This document shows, piece by piece, positions 16,724-26,211 of a stretch of 64,000 bases of DNA (its first letter is position 1; every line of letters begins with the position of its first letter). The notes beneath the pieces were generated by a model. It did not search any database. It had not been told where the DNA came from and was given only the letters and a program-made list of their open reading frames with translations. The DNA is from Spirochaetia bacterium (lineage in GTDB: Bacteria; Spirochaetota; Leptospiria; Turneriellales; JAOUOS01). Made by a program: the position numbers and the translations under genes. The stretch spans positions 1-64,000 of the forward strand of contig JAOUOS010000004.1 of NCBI GenBank assembly GCA_029880285.1, read 5' to 3'.

Positions 16724-18148
16724 TTAAGCCTTTGAACCTTCCCTTAAATCAACTGGATTAAATCCACTGCCGGCTGTTTTTGTTGTCTTTATGATATTTA
16801 CTACCATAATTACAAACCCAGATAAAAACAAAACCCCGCCCAAAGCTCTAACCAAACGATAAGGAAAAAGCTCATTTACAATTTCTACCCAGCTTGGATA
16901 CTGAAGACTTCCGCTTGCGTCTACTGCTCTCCACATTAGCCCCTCTGCAACACCAGATACCCACATTGAAACCACATAAAGCAATATACCAACGGTACTT
17001 ACCCAAAAATGAGTTTCTGCCAGTTTTTCACTGTGAAGGTTTGTGTTCCAAAGCCTGGGAACTAAGTAATAAACAGCCGCGGCGCATATACCATGAACCC
17101 ATCCTAACCCGCCGGCATGCACATGCGCGATTGTCCAGTCGGTAAAGTGTGAAAGAGAGTTTACTTCTCTTATTGCCATAATAGGACCTTCTAATGTAGA
17201 CATCCCGTAAAACGTAAGCGAAACAAGAATAAACTTTAATGTCGCGTCGGTTTTTATTTTTTCTTTTGCCTGAGTTAAAGTTAAAAATCCGTTTAACATA
17301 CCACCCCATGATGGAGCAATAAGCATCAAGCTAAAAAGCATACCTACAGTTTGAAGCCAGTTTGGTGTTGGTGAATATAATAAATGATGAGGACCCGCCC
17401 ATATATAAATAAATATAAGCGACCAAAAATGCACAATAGATATTCTATGACTGAATATTGGCAGTCTTGTGTGTTTTGGAAGGTAATAGTACATCATAGC
17501 CAGTAATGGTGTCGTAAGAAAAAACGCAACCGCGTTATGTCCGTACCACCAGTGAATATTGGCATCTACAACCCCCGAATATATAGAGTATGACTTTGTA
17601 AGTCCTACGGGAATTGCCAGATTATTAACCAAATAAAGAACAGCTACTGTAATAATAGTGGCCACAAAAAACCAAACAGCAACATAAATATGTTTTTCTG
17701 TTCTATTCTTCATAGTCATAAAAAAATTAATCGCTAGAAGAAGCCACCAGACAACCACAAGAATATCAATGGGCCATTCTAGTTCAGCATATTCTTTACT
17801 TTGAGTATAACCCGCCATAAGTGATAGTGCCGCTAATACTATGGTTAGGTTATACAGCCAAAAGTGAACTCTTGCCATAGAGCTTGACCATAAAGGTGTT
17901 TTCAAAAGCCTTGGCACCGAGTAATATATAGTTGCGAATATCGCGCTTCCCGTGAAACCAAAAATTATCCCGTTTGTATGAATAGGCCTAAGGCGCCCAA
18001 AAGATAACCATGGATGAAAATTCCACGAAGGGAAAATCATTTGAAAAGCAACGATAATACCCATAAGCATCGCAACTACACCCCAAAGCAGAATGCATAT
18101 AACAAACATTCTTACAATTTGATTGTCGTATTCAATTTTATCGTTCAT
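16724..18148 (-). CDS. ccoN: cbb3-type cytochrome c oxidase catalytic subunit I (CcoN)
   Basis: The haem-copper catalytic subunit that reduces oxygen and pumps protons. It has 474 residues, about twelve membrane helices, and the expected metal ligands: His in RPIHTNGIIFGF for low-spin haem b, His in WWYGHNAVAFF and the pair in GPHHLLY for copper B, and the HVH pair in WTIAHVHAGGLGW. It is the first gene of ccoNOQP and carries a strong AAGGAGGAG ribosome-binding site. cbb3 enzymes have high oxygen affinity, so the host probably respires at low oxygen. Paired inverted-repeat sites lie about 140-180 bases upstream. Confidence 0.97.
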   Translation of the reverse strand: MNDKIEYDNQIVRMFVICILLWGVVAMLMGIIVAFQMIFPSWNFHPWLSFGRLRPIHTNGIIFGFTGSAIFATIYYSVPRLLKTPLWSSSMARVHFWLYNLTIVLAALSLMAGYTQSKEYAELEWPIDILVVVWWLLLAINFFMTMKNRTEKHIYVAVWFFVATIITVAVLYLVNNLAIPVGLTKSYSIYSGVVDANIHWWYGHNAVAFFLTTPLLAMMYYYLPKHTRLPIFSHRISIVHFWSLIFIYIWAGPHHLLYSPTPNWLQTVGMLFSLMLIAPSWGGMLNGFLTLTQAKEKIKTDATLKFILVSLTFYGMSTLEGPIMAIREVNSLSHFTDWTIAHVHAGGLGWVHGICAAAVYYLVPRLWNTNLHSEKLAETHFWVSTVGILLYVVSMWVSGVAEGLMWRAVDASGSLQYPSWVEIVNELFPYRLVRALGGVLFLSGFVIMVVNIIKTTKTAGSGFNPVDLREGSKA

Positions 18149-18287
18149 TAATAAACTCCTCCTTAAAAATATATTCTTTAATTTATGCTAATTTAATTAA
18201 GCTCGTATTAACCAATTTTAATCGTACCTAATATAATTAAATAGTTTATTTAAGCATAAATATTTTCACAATCTACGGCTCTACGCC

Positions 18288-18328
18288 TTAACATAGATCA
18301 ATAAGCCAGTCTCTTAACATAGGTTAAG
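18288..18328 (-). promoter_or_regulatory. Paired CRP/FNR-like operator sites upstream of ccoN
   Basis: Two related 14-base sites lie 26 bases apart: TTAAC-ATAG-ATCAA (18288-18301) and TTAAC-ATAG-GTTAA (18314-18327), the second a perfect 5-4-5 palindrome. The geometry is that of CRP/FNR-family operators (TTGAT-N4-ATCAA), and one half of the first site matches that consensus exactly. Oxygen-responsive control of ccoN would make sense. No regulator gene is in the window. The remainder of 18149-18365 is AT-rich and shows no gene. Confidence 0.4.
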
Positions 18329-18365
18329 ATGTCAACTGTTTAATAATTTTTTTTTAAAAACGCAA

Positions 18366-19106
18366 TTAATCCCGGCTGTTTAGCATTAAATTTTTTTGTA
18401 TATTTCTAATTTCATCAGGTGATACGCTTTCATTTAATTTCAATCTTGACAATGAACAGTTGAATGTGTTTTGAAAACCTTTCTGTATATTTTTAATAAC
18501 ATATGATTTTGAATTTATGGGAATTATTATTGGCATAAAACTTTTATGATCTCTATTTTTTCTATATTCCGGTTCTTTTTCAGGATGTTTTAAAAAATAA
18601 CTTATTTTTGAAATATTTTTATTGTTATACAAAAAAGTTCCATGGTGTAAAAGCCATCCCTTTTTTCTGGCTTGACTGTTACCTGAAATTTTTCTTAAAC
18701 TTCCTTTTTGAAAAAGAACTAAATCTGATAAACCTTTAAATTTTAAAGGAAAGTTTTTTTTGAAGCCTTCTATAATTGAACCTAAAATTGCTTCGTAACT
18801 TTTTTGTATTGAGAAAAGTTCAGGAAACTTTTCAAGAGAACATAAAAACCCAAAATTTAAACATCCTTTAAAATGAACAACACTACCGCCCCCGCTTATT
18901 CTTCTTATTACCGGCGGATGTTTCTTTGTTAAATATATTTCTTTTTTAATATCAAGTGTTTTACCTAAAATAATAGAATTAAGATTTTCATAAAAAAATA
19001 AATATATATCATTATAATTTTTTTCTTTTTGGGTTAAAAAATATTCTTCAAGCGCGAGATTTAAATAAGCACTCTTATAAGGAAAATAAATACTATATAT
19101 TCGCAT
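18366..19106 (-). CDS. lplA: Lipoate--protein ligase-family protein
   Basis: A 246-residue member of the biotin/lipoate ligase fold, which attaches lipoate or octanoate to lysines of dehydrogenase E2 subunits and the glycine-cleavage H protein. Family motifs are complete: RRISGGGSVVHFKGCLNFGF near residue 68-87, then the catalytic-lysine segment KISGNSQARKKGWLLHHGTFL near 137-157. It may instead be an octanoyl transferase of the LipM/LipL kind; sequence by eye does not decide. Its ATG overlaps the stop of trpB (TAATG), so it is translationally coupled as the last gene of a five-gene reverse run. Confidence 0.75.
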   Translation of the reverse strand: MRIYSIYFPYKSAYLNLALEEYFLTQKEKNYNDIYLFFYENLNSIILGKTLDIKKEIYLTKKHPPVIRRISGGGSVVHFKGCLNFGFLCSLEKFPELFSIQKSYEAILGSIIEGFKKNFPLKFKGLSDLVLFQKGSLRKISGNSQARKKGWLLHHGTFLYNNKNISKISYFLKHPEKEPEYRKNRDHKSFMPIIIPINSKSYVIKNIQKGFQNTFNCSLSRLKLNESVSPDEIRNIQKNLMLNSRD

Positions 19107-20320
19107 TAAGCCGATTTACTTTTCTTTTCGCTTAATATTCTTTGCGCTTCGGCTGCGTCTTTATCACCCCTGCCTGATAAATTTATAATGATTAATGGTT
19201 TTTTATTATACTTTTTTTTATACGCTTTAATCCATTTTTTCGCATAGGCAACCGCGTGCGAACTTTCTAACGCGGGAATAATTCCCTCTGTATACGAAAG
19301 CTCCTGAAAAGCCGATAACGCTTCATCATCATTTATAGCTTCATATTGGGCCCTGCCCGAATCTTTTAAATAAGAATGCTCTGGCCCTACCCCCGGATAA
19401 TCTAAACCCGCAGATATAGAATGAACCGCAGATACAAGACCCTCTTTGTTTTGCAGAAGATAGCTGTATGAACCATGCAGTATACCCGGACTGCCTTTTG
19501 TAATTGTCGCCGAATGTCTTAAAGACGAAATACCATCCCCAGCGGCTTCAACTCCTATCAGTTTTACGTTTTTTTCTTCAATAAAAGCATGAAAGATTCC
19601 CATAGCGTTTGAACCGCCGCCAACACACGCTATAACAGAATCTGGCAAGCGTTTTTCTTTTTTCAATATTTGCTTTTTGGCTTCATGTCCAATTACAGCT
19701 TGAAAATCACGAACAATCATGGGAAAAGGATGTGGTCCCATTACAGAACCTAATACATAATGTGTATTATCAAAATTTTTTGCCCAATCTCTTAAAGCTT
19801 CGTTTACCGCGTCTCTTAAAGTACCTTTTACACCGCCGGTACCAATAACCTTGGCACCCAGCAAACCTATTCTAAAACCATTTAAAGCCTGTCTTCTTAA
19901 ATCTTCTTCACCCATGTAAATGACGCAATCAAGCCGAAATAAAGAACACGCGGTAGCCGTCGCCACACCATGCTGACCAGCGCCGGTCTCGGCTATAATT
20001 CTTTTTTTGCCAATTCTTTTAGCTAGAAGGGTCTGCCCCAGAGTATTGTTTATTTTATGAGCACCGGTATGAAGAAGATCTTCACGCTTTAGATATATTT
20101 TTGCATCCCATTTATCAGATAAATTAGCCGCGTAATATAAATTTGTTGGTCTGCCTGCGTAATTTACCAGTAAATCTTTTAACTCTTTTTTAAAAACCGG
20201 ATTATTTTTTTCTTTAAGATATGCCTTCGTAAGTTCATCAAGAGCGGGCAATAAAAGTTCAGAAACAAACTGTCCGCCATATTTACCAAAATAACCATTC
20301 TGATCAGGATATAATTTCAT
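19106..20320 (-). CDS. trpB: Tryptophan synthase beta chain
   Basis: A PLP enzyme that condenses indole and serine to tryptophan. The 404 residues carry the PLP-lysine motif [19 protein letters not shown] near 82-99, the phosphate-binding glycine loop VGGGSNAMG near 230-238, and the [13 protein letters not shown] region that marks the TrpB1 form normally paired with TrpA. No trpA gene is adjacent, which is unusual. Instead the gene sits between a membrane protein (overlapping by 17 bases) and a lipoate ligase-like gene, downstream of partner-switching regulators. Identity is secure. Confidence 0.96.
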   Translation of the reverse strand: MKLYPDQNGYFGKYGGQFVSELLLPALDELTKAYLKEKNNPVFKKELKDLLVNYAGRPTNLYYAANLSDKWDAKIYLKREDLLHTGAHKINNTLGQTLLAKRIGKKRIIAETGAGQHGVATATACSLFRLDCVIYMGEEDLRRQALNGFRIGLLGAKVIGTGGVKGTLRDAVNEALRDWAKNFDNTHYVLGSVMGPHPFPMIVRDFQAVIGHEAKKQILKKEKRLPDSVIACVGGGSNAMGIFHAFIEEKNVKLIGVEAAGDGISSLRHSATITKGSPGILHGSYSYLLQNKEGLVSAVHSISAGLDYPGVGPEHSYLKDSGRAQYEAINDDEALSAFQELSYTEGIIPALESSHAVAYAKKWIKAYKKKYNKKPLIIINLSGRGDKDAAEAQRILSEKKSKSA

Positions 20321-20948
20321 TTTTAATACTTTCTTTTTCGTGGCTCTCTATTTTTTCGCGAAGAAAACTTAAGTTATTAAGAGCCTCTTTTTTATTGCCT
20401 TCACGTATATTTCTTTTTATGGACATAAATGAGTTGTCAATTATATCGTAAAATTCAATCGTGTTAAAATCCTGTTTTTTTGCTTTTAAAAAGATACTTT
20501 TCATTTTCACATACATAAATACTATTATTTTTTGAATTATAAATAAAACCACAATATAAGAAAATAATGTAAAATATATTTTAAGAACAATATCTAACCG
20601 CAAAGATTGATAGTAGCTTTGGTTCCATGTTAGCCATAAGATTGTAAAAATTGAAAATCCTATTATTATATTTACAATTCTAGATGCAGGAAAAAATCCA
20701 TCAACAAACCTAAAGCAAAAATATGTTCCCATCGCTACAGCTAGAAGTTGAAAACCAATCCAATCAAAAAGTAGCGAGAAAAAGCTTATTAAAGAACCGG
20801 TAAACTCATAAATTGCTTTTAATGTTCTACTGGTTTCTTCAAATGAAGATTTAATTGAAGAAAAATCAATAGCATACAACAATTCTGAAAAAAAAACAGA
20901 AAATATAAATATTAAAAAGAAAAAAGCATTAACATGCCTTTTTCGCAT
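20304..20948 (-). CDS. Membrane protein of unknown function downstream of a STAS gene
   Basis: A 214-residue protein with a hydrophobic N-terminus (residues 7-27, possible signal peptide or anchor) and about three further membrane helices (near 50-75, 85-110, 120-150). A charged cytoplasmic C-terminal tail follows ([17 protein letters not shown]). No catalytic motif is visible. It begins two bases after the STAS gene and overlaps the trpB start by 17 bases. The context suggests that it reports membrane or envelope state to the kinase/STAS pair, but that is inference from position only. Confidence 0.6.
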   Translation of the reverse strand: MRKRHVNAFFFLIFIFSVFFSELLYAIDFSSIKSSFEETSRTLKAIYEFTGSLISFFSLLFDWIGFQLLAVAMGTYFCFRFVDGFFPASRIVNIIIGFSIFTILWLTWNQSYYQSLRLDIVLKIYFTLFSYIVVLFIIQKIIVFMYVKMKSIFLKAKKQDFNTIEFYDIIDNSFMSIKRNIREGNKKEALNNLSFLREKIESHEKESIKNEIIS

Positions 20949-20950
20949 TT

Positions 20951-21277
20951 TTAATTGTCTTTTTCCTCAATATGAACTAAACTACCTAGTTCAACAATAT
21001 GAAAAAGCTTTGCAATATTTTTATCTACATTAATAAATGTATACTTTGTATTACCATTGCTTATATTTGTAAAAAAACGCACAATCGAAATAAATTCCGC
21101 TATACCTAAAGAATTTACATATTTAACATCGCTCATATCAAATGTAATTTTACTCACATTTTTCGGCGTTGTCTCATCTTCAACCAGTGATTCAAATATA
21201 GTATTTTCACCCTCTATTCTAGGACTTTTTATAATAACATTAATATTGTCATCAGTATAATTTATTATATTTTTCAT
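20951..21277 (-). CDS. STAS-domain protein (anti-sigma factor antagonist-like)
   Basis: A 108-residue SpoIIAA-like protein. The regulatory loop reads VKYVNSLGIAEF, keeping the serine-glycine pair of the phosphorylation site although the preceding Asp is replaced by Asn. It follows the HATPase kinase gene by 14 bases, the classic kinase/antagonist neighbour pair of partner-switching modules. The sigma factor or other target is not in this window. Confidence 0.8.
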   Translation of the reverse strand: MKNIINYTDDNINVIIKSPRIEGENTIFESLVEDETTPKNVSKITFDMSDVKYVNSLGIAEFISIVRFFTNISNGNTKYTFINVDKNIAKLFHIVELGSLVHIEEKDN

Positions 21278-21291
21278 GAGTTTTTAATTCC

Positions 21292-21714
21292 TTATTTAGT
21301 TTTCAATGTTAAGCATGCTTCATTGCCTGTAACATTCCATGAAATTTGACAAAATCTTCTAATTATATAAATACCTCTACCTCGAGGATTCAACTTACCA
21401 TTTCTATTTAAAATTTCAGGAATTATATTAGGATTAAAACCGATACCCTCATCTTTAATATATAATTTAAGATTATTTTCTAAATCTTTTTCAAGCCTTA
21501 AAGTAACTTTTTTACTTTTATCCCATCTGTTACCATGATCCATGGCGTTTGTGATTGCTTCATCAAGAATAAGATACAATTCATATCTGTCTATTTCTAA
21601 ATTTATTTTTTCTTTTAGAATAAAATCAACGACTTTTTGTATAAGATTTAAGCGCTCTTCATTTAAACTATTTATAGTTGATTTATATAATATTTTACCC
21701 GCCGCCTTATTCAT
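21292..21714 (-). CDS. RsbW/SpoIIAB-type serine kinase (HATPase), anti-sigma-like
   Basis: A 140-residue GHKL ATPase. The N box reads DEAITNAMDHGNRWD (near 48-62), the G1 box DEGIGFNP (near 98-105), and a G2-like region GRGIYIIRRFC closes the ATP lid. These features place it with anti-sigma serine kinases rather than two-component histidine kinases, since there is no dimerisation/His domain. It heads a reverse operon with the STAS gene. Its likely job is phosphorylating that STAS protein and/or the one at 10260-10589. Confidence 0.82.
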   Translation of the reverse strand: MNKAAGKILYKSTINSLNEERLNLIQKVVDFILKEKINLEIDRYELYLILDEAITNAMDHGNRWDKSKKVTLRLEKDLENNLKLYIKDEGIGFNPNIIPEILNRNGKLNPRGRGIYIIRRFCQISWNVTGNEACLTLKTK

Positions 21715-21825
21715 TTTATGCTATCTTTATTATTATTGATGTTTTGTCAATTTTTTTATCTGCATAAAATAGAAAATATTTTTATTATTCTTGACGGCAT
21801 GCCTATTTAATTTTCATTAAAATGA

Positions 21826-22473
21826 ATGAATTCGAATAAAAAAATTATAAGACGAGAATACCCTCGTGTTAAAAATTTTCATTTAGAAAATATAAAATTT
21901 GTTAATTCTCAAAATAACGATTCTTTAAATATAATTAATTTATCAAATACTGGCATTGCTTTGCTTCAAGGAGCATATCCCATAGAAATTATAGAAAATG
22001 ATCTTGTATCGGGTAATTTAATTATTGAAAATGAAAAAATACCAGTTGTCCTAAAACTTGTAAGAAAAAACGGTAATATCTTTGCTTTTACTTTTGAAAA
22101 AAGTAAAGAAGAAGTTTCAAAACTATTAAAAAAAATTTTTGATATTGAACTTAAAGCACTTAAAATGTACGGTGTTAAAAAAGACTTTTTAATAAAGCAG
22201 CCTGATGGAAATCCTTTTTGGTTTTTTGACGGAGAAAAAAATGAACTTTATTACATAGAAAACAATTCTCAAATGATACGATATCGTATTTGCCTTTCTA
22301 ATTATATAATACAAAAAAATAAAAATGAAAAACTAGAATATTATGATTCAAATTATGAATCTAAATTAAATAAGGTTATAATTGAAAAATTTATAAGATT
22401 TGTTTACAATATAGATGGATTAAAAAAAGAATATTTCAATCTTATAAAAGAAGATTTAGAATCTATGTTATAA
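21826..22473 (+). CDS. PilZ-domain-like protein
   Basis: A 215-residue soluble protein. The N-terminal 110 residues fit a c-di-GMP-binding PilZ domain: RREYPR at about 8-13 supplies the RxxxR motif and NLSNTGIAL at about 39-47 supplies the (D/N)xSxxG motif. The C-terminal half (about 115-215) is of unknown fold. ATG codons occur at 21822 and 21826; only the second is in frame. With two GGDEF proteins in the window it could be a c-di-GMP effector. Binding itself is inferred from motifs. Confidence 0.72.
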   Translation: MNSNKKIIRREYPRVKNFHLENIKFVNSQNNDSLNIINLSNTGIALLQGAYPIEIIENDLVSGNLIIENEKIPVVLKLVRKNGNIFAFTFEKSKEEVSKLLKKIFDIELKALKMYGVKKDFLIKQPDGNPFWFFDGEKNELYYIENNSQMIRYRICLSNYIIQKNKNEKLEYYDSNYESKLNKVIIEKFIRFVYNIDGLKKEYFNLIKEDLESML

Positions 22474-22501
22474 TAAATAAAATTTATTTTAAGAAAGTCA
22501 A

Positions 22502-23767
22502 ATGAAGTTTAAATATATCGTCTTTTGTACGGCAACTATACTCTTTACTTTACGAATAAACTTTGTACATTCTAACGAAAGCCAGATACCAAAAGAAAAT
22601 AAAATAAAATTTTCGCATTCAAAATTAATGAACTTAGGCATGCCGGTTAATTCAAAAAGTAATGAATTTTCGCCTACATTAAGTCCTGATGGCAGTTTTA
22701 TGATTTTTAATTCAAACAAACATGGTAAATACCAAGATTTATATATAAGTTATTATCAAGAAGGCCGCTGGAAAAATCCGCAGCCAATGACAGATTTAAA
22801 TTCTGCTTATAACGATGAAACACCCTACCTTTCTTACGATGGCACCATGCTTGTTTTTGCCTCTGATAGAGACGGCAGCCTTGAAACACCCAAAGATGAA
22901 AATGGAAAAATTCGTGTTTCTTTTGATATTTATGTTTCTTTTTTTCAAAATAACAAATGGACCTTGCCTGTTTCTATACCGGGAGAGGTAAACTCATTTC
23001 TTCATGAAAGAGCTCCTACATTAAGTAAAGATGGTAAAACTCTTTTTTTCAATCGTTGGGAATTTGGTAAAAGCGAATTAACTGCTCTTTTAAGTTCAAA
23101 ACTTGTTAATGGTAAATTTACAAAGCCGCAGCTTTTACCAAAGCCTTTTAACATGGGGTATTCAGACAGGGCATTAATTGAAGCAGAACAAAAAAACGGA
23201 TTTTTTTATTCTTCAAACCGCCCCGACACTCATGGCGGATGGGATATATTTTTTGTTGCTTTTAATAATCAAGAATTTTCTGAACCAGAAAATTTAGGCC
23301 GCTTTATAAATACAGAAGAAAACGAAATTTATTTATCACGCATAGATCAAAGATATTTTTTATGCTCAAACCGAAAAGACAGTATAGGATTATTTGATAT
23401 TTATTCTTTTTACATGTTTCAAAAAGAACAAAAATTTGAAACCCGGGCCATCTACTTTGATTTCAATTCAGAAAAAATAAAACTGGAATCTTATGAATAT
23501 CTAAACGCCTTAGTAGACTTTTTAAATAAAAATTCTGAACTTAGCCTTGAAATTATAGGTCATACCGATCTTAACGGCTCCGACGAATTTAATGATAAGC
23601 TTAGCGTAAATAGAGCACTATCTGTTAAAAATTATCTTACTCAAAAAGGGATTTCTGAAAAAAGATTAGAAACTTCTGGTAAAGGCAAAAGAGAACCTAT
23701 TATTAATAAAAAGGGAGAAAATTTTGACACGCTTAACCGAAGAACAGAATTTAAAATATTAGATTAA
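22502..23767 (+). CDS. Exported PD40-repeat protein with C-terminal OmpA domain
   Basis: A 421-residue envelope protein. A signal peptide (residues 1-24) is followed by several WD40-like/PD40 beta-propeller repeats, each with a SPDG/SYDG/SKDG turn and an F-N/S-S-N-R/K motif (for example TLSPDGSFMIFNSNKHG and FASDRDGS). Residues about 310-421 form an OmpA-like peptidoglycan-binding domain (IYFDFNSEKI, IIGHTDLNGSDEFN, LSVNRALSVKNYL, NRRTEF). Such proteins link the outer membrane to the cell wall. The PilZ gene lies 28 bases upstream on the same strand. Confidence 0.87.
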   Translation: MKFKYIVFCTATILFTLRINFVHSNESQIPKENKIKFSHSKLMNLGMPVNSKSNEFSPTLSPDGSFMIFNSNKHGKYQDLYISYYQEGRWKNPQPMTDLNSAYNDETPYLSYDGTMLVFASDRDGSLETPKDENGKIRVSFDIYVSFFQNNKWTLPVSIPGEVNSFLHERAPTLSKDGKTLFFNRWEFGKSELTALLSSKLVNGKFTKPQLLPKPFNMGYSDRALIEAEQKNGFFYSSNRPDTHGGWDIFFVAFNNQEFSEPENLGRFINTEENEIYLSRIDQRYFLCSNRKDSIGLFDIYSFYMFQKEQKFETRAIYFDFNSEKIKLESYEYLNALVDFLNKNSELSLEIIGHTDLNGSDEFNDKLSVNRALSVKNYLTQKGISEKRLETSGKGKREPIINKKGENFDTLNRRTEFKILD

Positions 23768-23771
23768 AGAA

Positions 23772-25142
23772 TTAAATAGATACAACTCTGTTACGGCCCT
23801 CTTTTTTTGCCTTATACATAGCTTCATCTGCTTTATTTAGTAGGTCTTTTTTTAATGTTTCAGGACCTGGAACAATGGTTACTACCCCTATGCTGATAGA
23901 TACATATTTTTCTACTTTCGATTTCTCATGAGGAATTTTTAAGTTTAATATTTCTTTTCGAATTTCTTCCATAATGCGTTTAGAGCCTTTTGAGTCTGTA
24001 TATGGCATTATAACAACAAATTCTTCACCACCATATCTTGCCTTTACATCATCAGGTCTTTTTATCATTTTTTCTATAACTTCGGCAATTTTTTTTAAAC
24101 ATAAATCACCTTTTTGATGACCATAAGTATCATTATACAGCTTAAAAAAATCGACATCAAGAAAAGCCAATGAAAGATATTCTTTATTTCTAAAGCAGCT
24201 ATTATATATTCTCTCAAATGTATCTAGAAAATATCTTCTATTATTCAGTCCCGTTAAACTATCAGTTATTGATAATTTTTTAAGTTTTTCTTCATGTTCT
24301 TTTCTTAAAGTTATATCATGAAAAATATTAACATAATGCGTTATTTCATTACTATCATTTAAAATTGTAAATATTGAAGATTCAACCACATATAAAGATC
24401 CCTGCGGTTTTTTATTAATAAACTCACCCCTCCAGCTTTTGTTATTGTTTAGACATTGCCACATCTTATCATAATATTCACTCTTGTGCTTTCCTGATTT
24501 TAGTATACTTACTTTACGCCCTATAGCTTCTAAATTAGTGAACCCGGTAATTTCTGTAAAGGCTGGATTAACAAATTCAATTATAGCATTTTTGTCAGTA
24601 ATTAAAACACCTTCAGTCGTTTTCTCAATTATAGATGCGCTTAGTCTCAATTTTTTTTCTATATTAAGTCTTTCTGTAATTTCTTGCATTAGCTTTAAGT
24701 TTAAGCGTTTTTCATCTTCTGCTTTTTGTTTTAAGATGTTCTCTTTTTCTACATAACTTGTTTCATCCGTAATATGCAAAAATACAATTACTTTATCCAT
24801 TTCATTTTTAAGCGGATAAATTCTTATATTATGAATTATTTTTTTTTCTTCTCCTGTTCTTAAATTTTTTTCGAGAAGAGGAAGCATATTTGAATTAATG
24901 GTATGAGAAATAAATCCCGACTGCTTTAATGTTAAAGAATTTTCAATCGCGTATTCCAGACGGCTGCCTTTCAAATTCGGAAAAAGCAAAAAAATATTTT
25001 TGCCTAACGCGTTTTTTGAGGTAATCCCAGCTGTATTTTCAATCCATTGGTTCCAGAATAATATTTTTTTTTTTGAATTTAAAATTACTATTCCGCTTTT
25101 AATACAATTGGTTAATTGATTTAATAATATATTTTCTAACAT
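23772..25142 (-). CDS. PAS-PAS-GGDEF diguanylate cyclase
   Basis: A 456-residue soluble protein with no membrane helix. Two PAS domains (about 10-125 and 165-285) lie before a diguanylate cyclase domain with the active variant GGEEF at about 371-375. The inhibitory site RPDD is placed correctly five residues upstream, so feedback inhibition by c-di-GMP is expected. A coiled linker (about 125-165) joins the PAS domains. It is the last gene of a reverse operon behind a response regulator and a CheC-like phosphatase, with a 5-base gap. The stop faces the convergent OmpA/PD40 gene. Confidence 0.93.
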   Translation of the reverse strand: MLENILLNQLTNCIKSGIVILNSKKKILFWNQWIENTAGITSKNALGKNIFLLFPNLKGSRLEYAIENSLTLKQSGFISHTINSNMLPLLEKNLRTGEEKKIIHNIRIYPLKNEMDKVIVFLHITDETSYVEKENILKQKAEDEKRLNLKLMQEITERLNIEKKLRLSASIIEKTTEGVLITDKNAIIEFVNPAFTEITGFTNLEAIGRKVSILKSGKHKSEYYDKMWQCLNNNKSWRGEFINKKPQGSLYVVESSIFTILNDSNEITHYVNIFHDITLRKEHEEKLKKLSITDSLTGLNNRRYFLDTFERIYNSCFRNKEYLSLAFLDVDFFKLYNDTYGHQKGDLCLKKIAEVIEKMIKRPDDVKARYGGEEFVVIMPYTDSKGSKRIMEEIRKEILNLKIPHEKSKVEKYVSISIGVVTIVPGPETLKKDLLNKADEAMYKAKKEGRNRVVSI

Positions 25143-25147
25143 TAATT

Positions 25148-25756
25148 TTATGTTAAATTCTTTATAAGACGGTCCAGAAAAGAACCTAAAGAATCTAAAT
25201 CTAATACAAGAATTACATAACCCTGAATTTTTTTTATTTCAATTTTAAAATCTATAAATATTATTAAAATTTTTTGTTTTATAATTTCTTTTTCTTTTGC
25301 TTTAAATAAATTTTCACCTTTGCACGAATAAAACTCTGGAATGGTACCAGAAATTTCATCTTTAAGAATATTTGCTAAACTTGCTATGCACGCGTTTAAT
25401 ATTATATTACCAATTTCTGAAATAGCCTCCTGACCAAGACTCGACATTTCTTCTACTTTAATATGGTCACCAATAAAAAGTTTAACAAGTTCAAGGCTGT
25501 CTTTTTCTGTAAATAAAAGCATTGCTTCTGTTTGAAGATACTTGCCAATGAATTTTTGAGAAACATACGCTAATTCTTTTTCGGGTTCTAATTTTAATAT
25601 AGAAAGCGCTTCTTTTTCATTGGTAAATTTAAGGCTTGGCACAGATAAAGATATTTCTTCTTTAATCATTTTATTTAAAGACGCTGCGGCCTGACCAATA
25701 CTAATATTAATAGCTTCTTTTAATGCATCTTCTTGTATTTCATTTATTTTAAACAT
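25148..25756 (-). CDS. CheC/CheX-family chemotaxis-type phosphatase
   Basis: A 202-residue protein with the duplicated CheC active-site pattern. The first copy is DALKEAINISIGQAAASL near residues 10-27 and the second EAISEIGNIILNACIASL near 107-124; each has the Glu-x-x-Asn pair that attacks phospho-CheY. In other bacteria these proteins dephosphorylate CheY or related receivers. Its start overlaps the receiver gene upstream by 13 bases, so the receiver is its probable substrate. Confidence 0.82.
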   Translation of the reverse strand: MFKINEIQEDALKEAINISIGQAAASLNKMIKEEISLSVPSLKFTNEKEALSILKLEPEKELAYVSQKFIGKYLQTEAMLLFTEKDSLELVKLFIGDHIKVEEMSSLGQEAISEIGNIILNACIASLANILKDEISGTIPEFYSCKGENLFKAKEKEIIKQKILIIFIDFKIEIKKIQGYVILVLDLDSLGSFLDRLIKNLT

Positions 25757-26112
25757 ATATTAATAATTTTTTTAACAATTTCATCAGTTATTGGTTTCTC
25801 TAAAAATTCTATACCATGCGATTCTACTTTTTCTTTAAAACTTGTTTGAACATTTGCGGTTAAAATAACCATTTTAGTTTTAGGATATTTCTTTTTTATA
25901 ATCTCAACCAATTCTAATCCGTTCATGCCCGGCATATTATAATCAATTGACAACATATTAAATTTTTCTTTTTCTAGAAGAGCTAAAGCTTCATCTGCTG
26001 CCGAAGCTTCAAAAATTTTCCAGTTTTTTTGTTGATCAAGAATAGTATTTTTTAAAAGCATTCTAGCGACAGCGCTATCATCTACAATAAGTATACTTTT
26101 ACTTTTTTCCAT
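25744..26112 (-). CDS. CheY-like single-domain response regulator
   Basis: A 122-residue receiver domain with no output domain. The acidic pair is at about 11-12 (LIVDDSAVAR), the phospho-acceptor Asp at about 57 (LSIDYNMPGMNG), Thr at about 85 (VILTANV) and Lys at about 106 (EKPIT). I chose the ATG at 26112 because it starts just before the first receiver strand; an upstream start at 26157 adds 15 hydrophobic residues not usual for the family. Its overlap with the CheC-like gene and the PAS-GGDEF gene beyond suggests a phosphorylation-controlled input to c-di-GMP synthesis. Confidence 0.9.
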   Translation of the reverse strand: MEKSKSILIVDDSAVARMLLKNTILDQQKNWKIFEASAADEALALLEKEKFNMLSIDYNMPGMNGLELVEIIKKKYPKTKMVILTANVQTSFKEKVESHGIEFLEKPITDEIVKKIINICLK

Positions 26113-26211
26113 AACATCAATAGACGTTTTTTTTATTATTAATAATACGTAAATCAATAACTATTTTAACATCTTTTTTTAGTCTGCTTTTATACGATTT
26201 ATACGCTTTTA

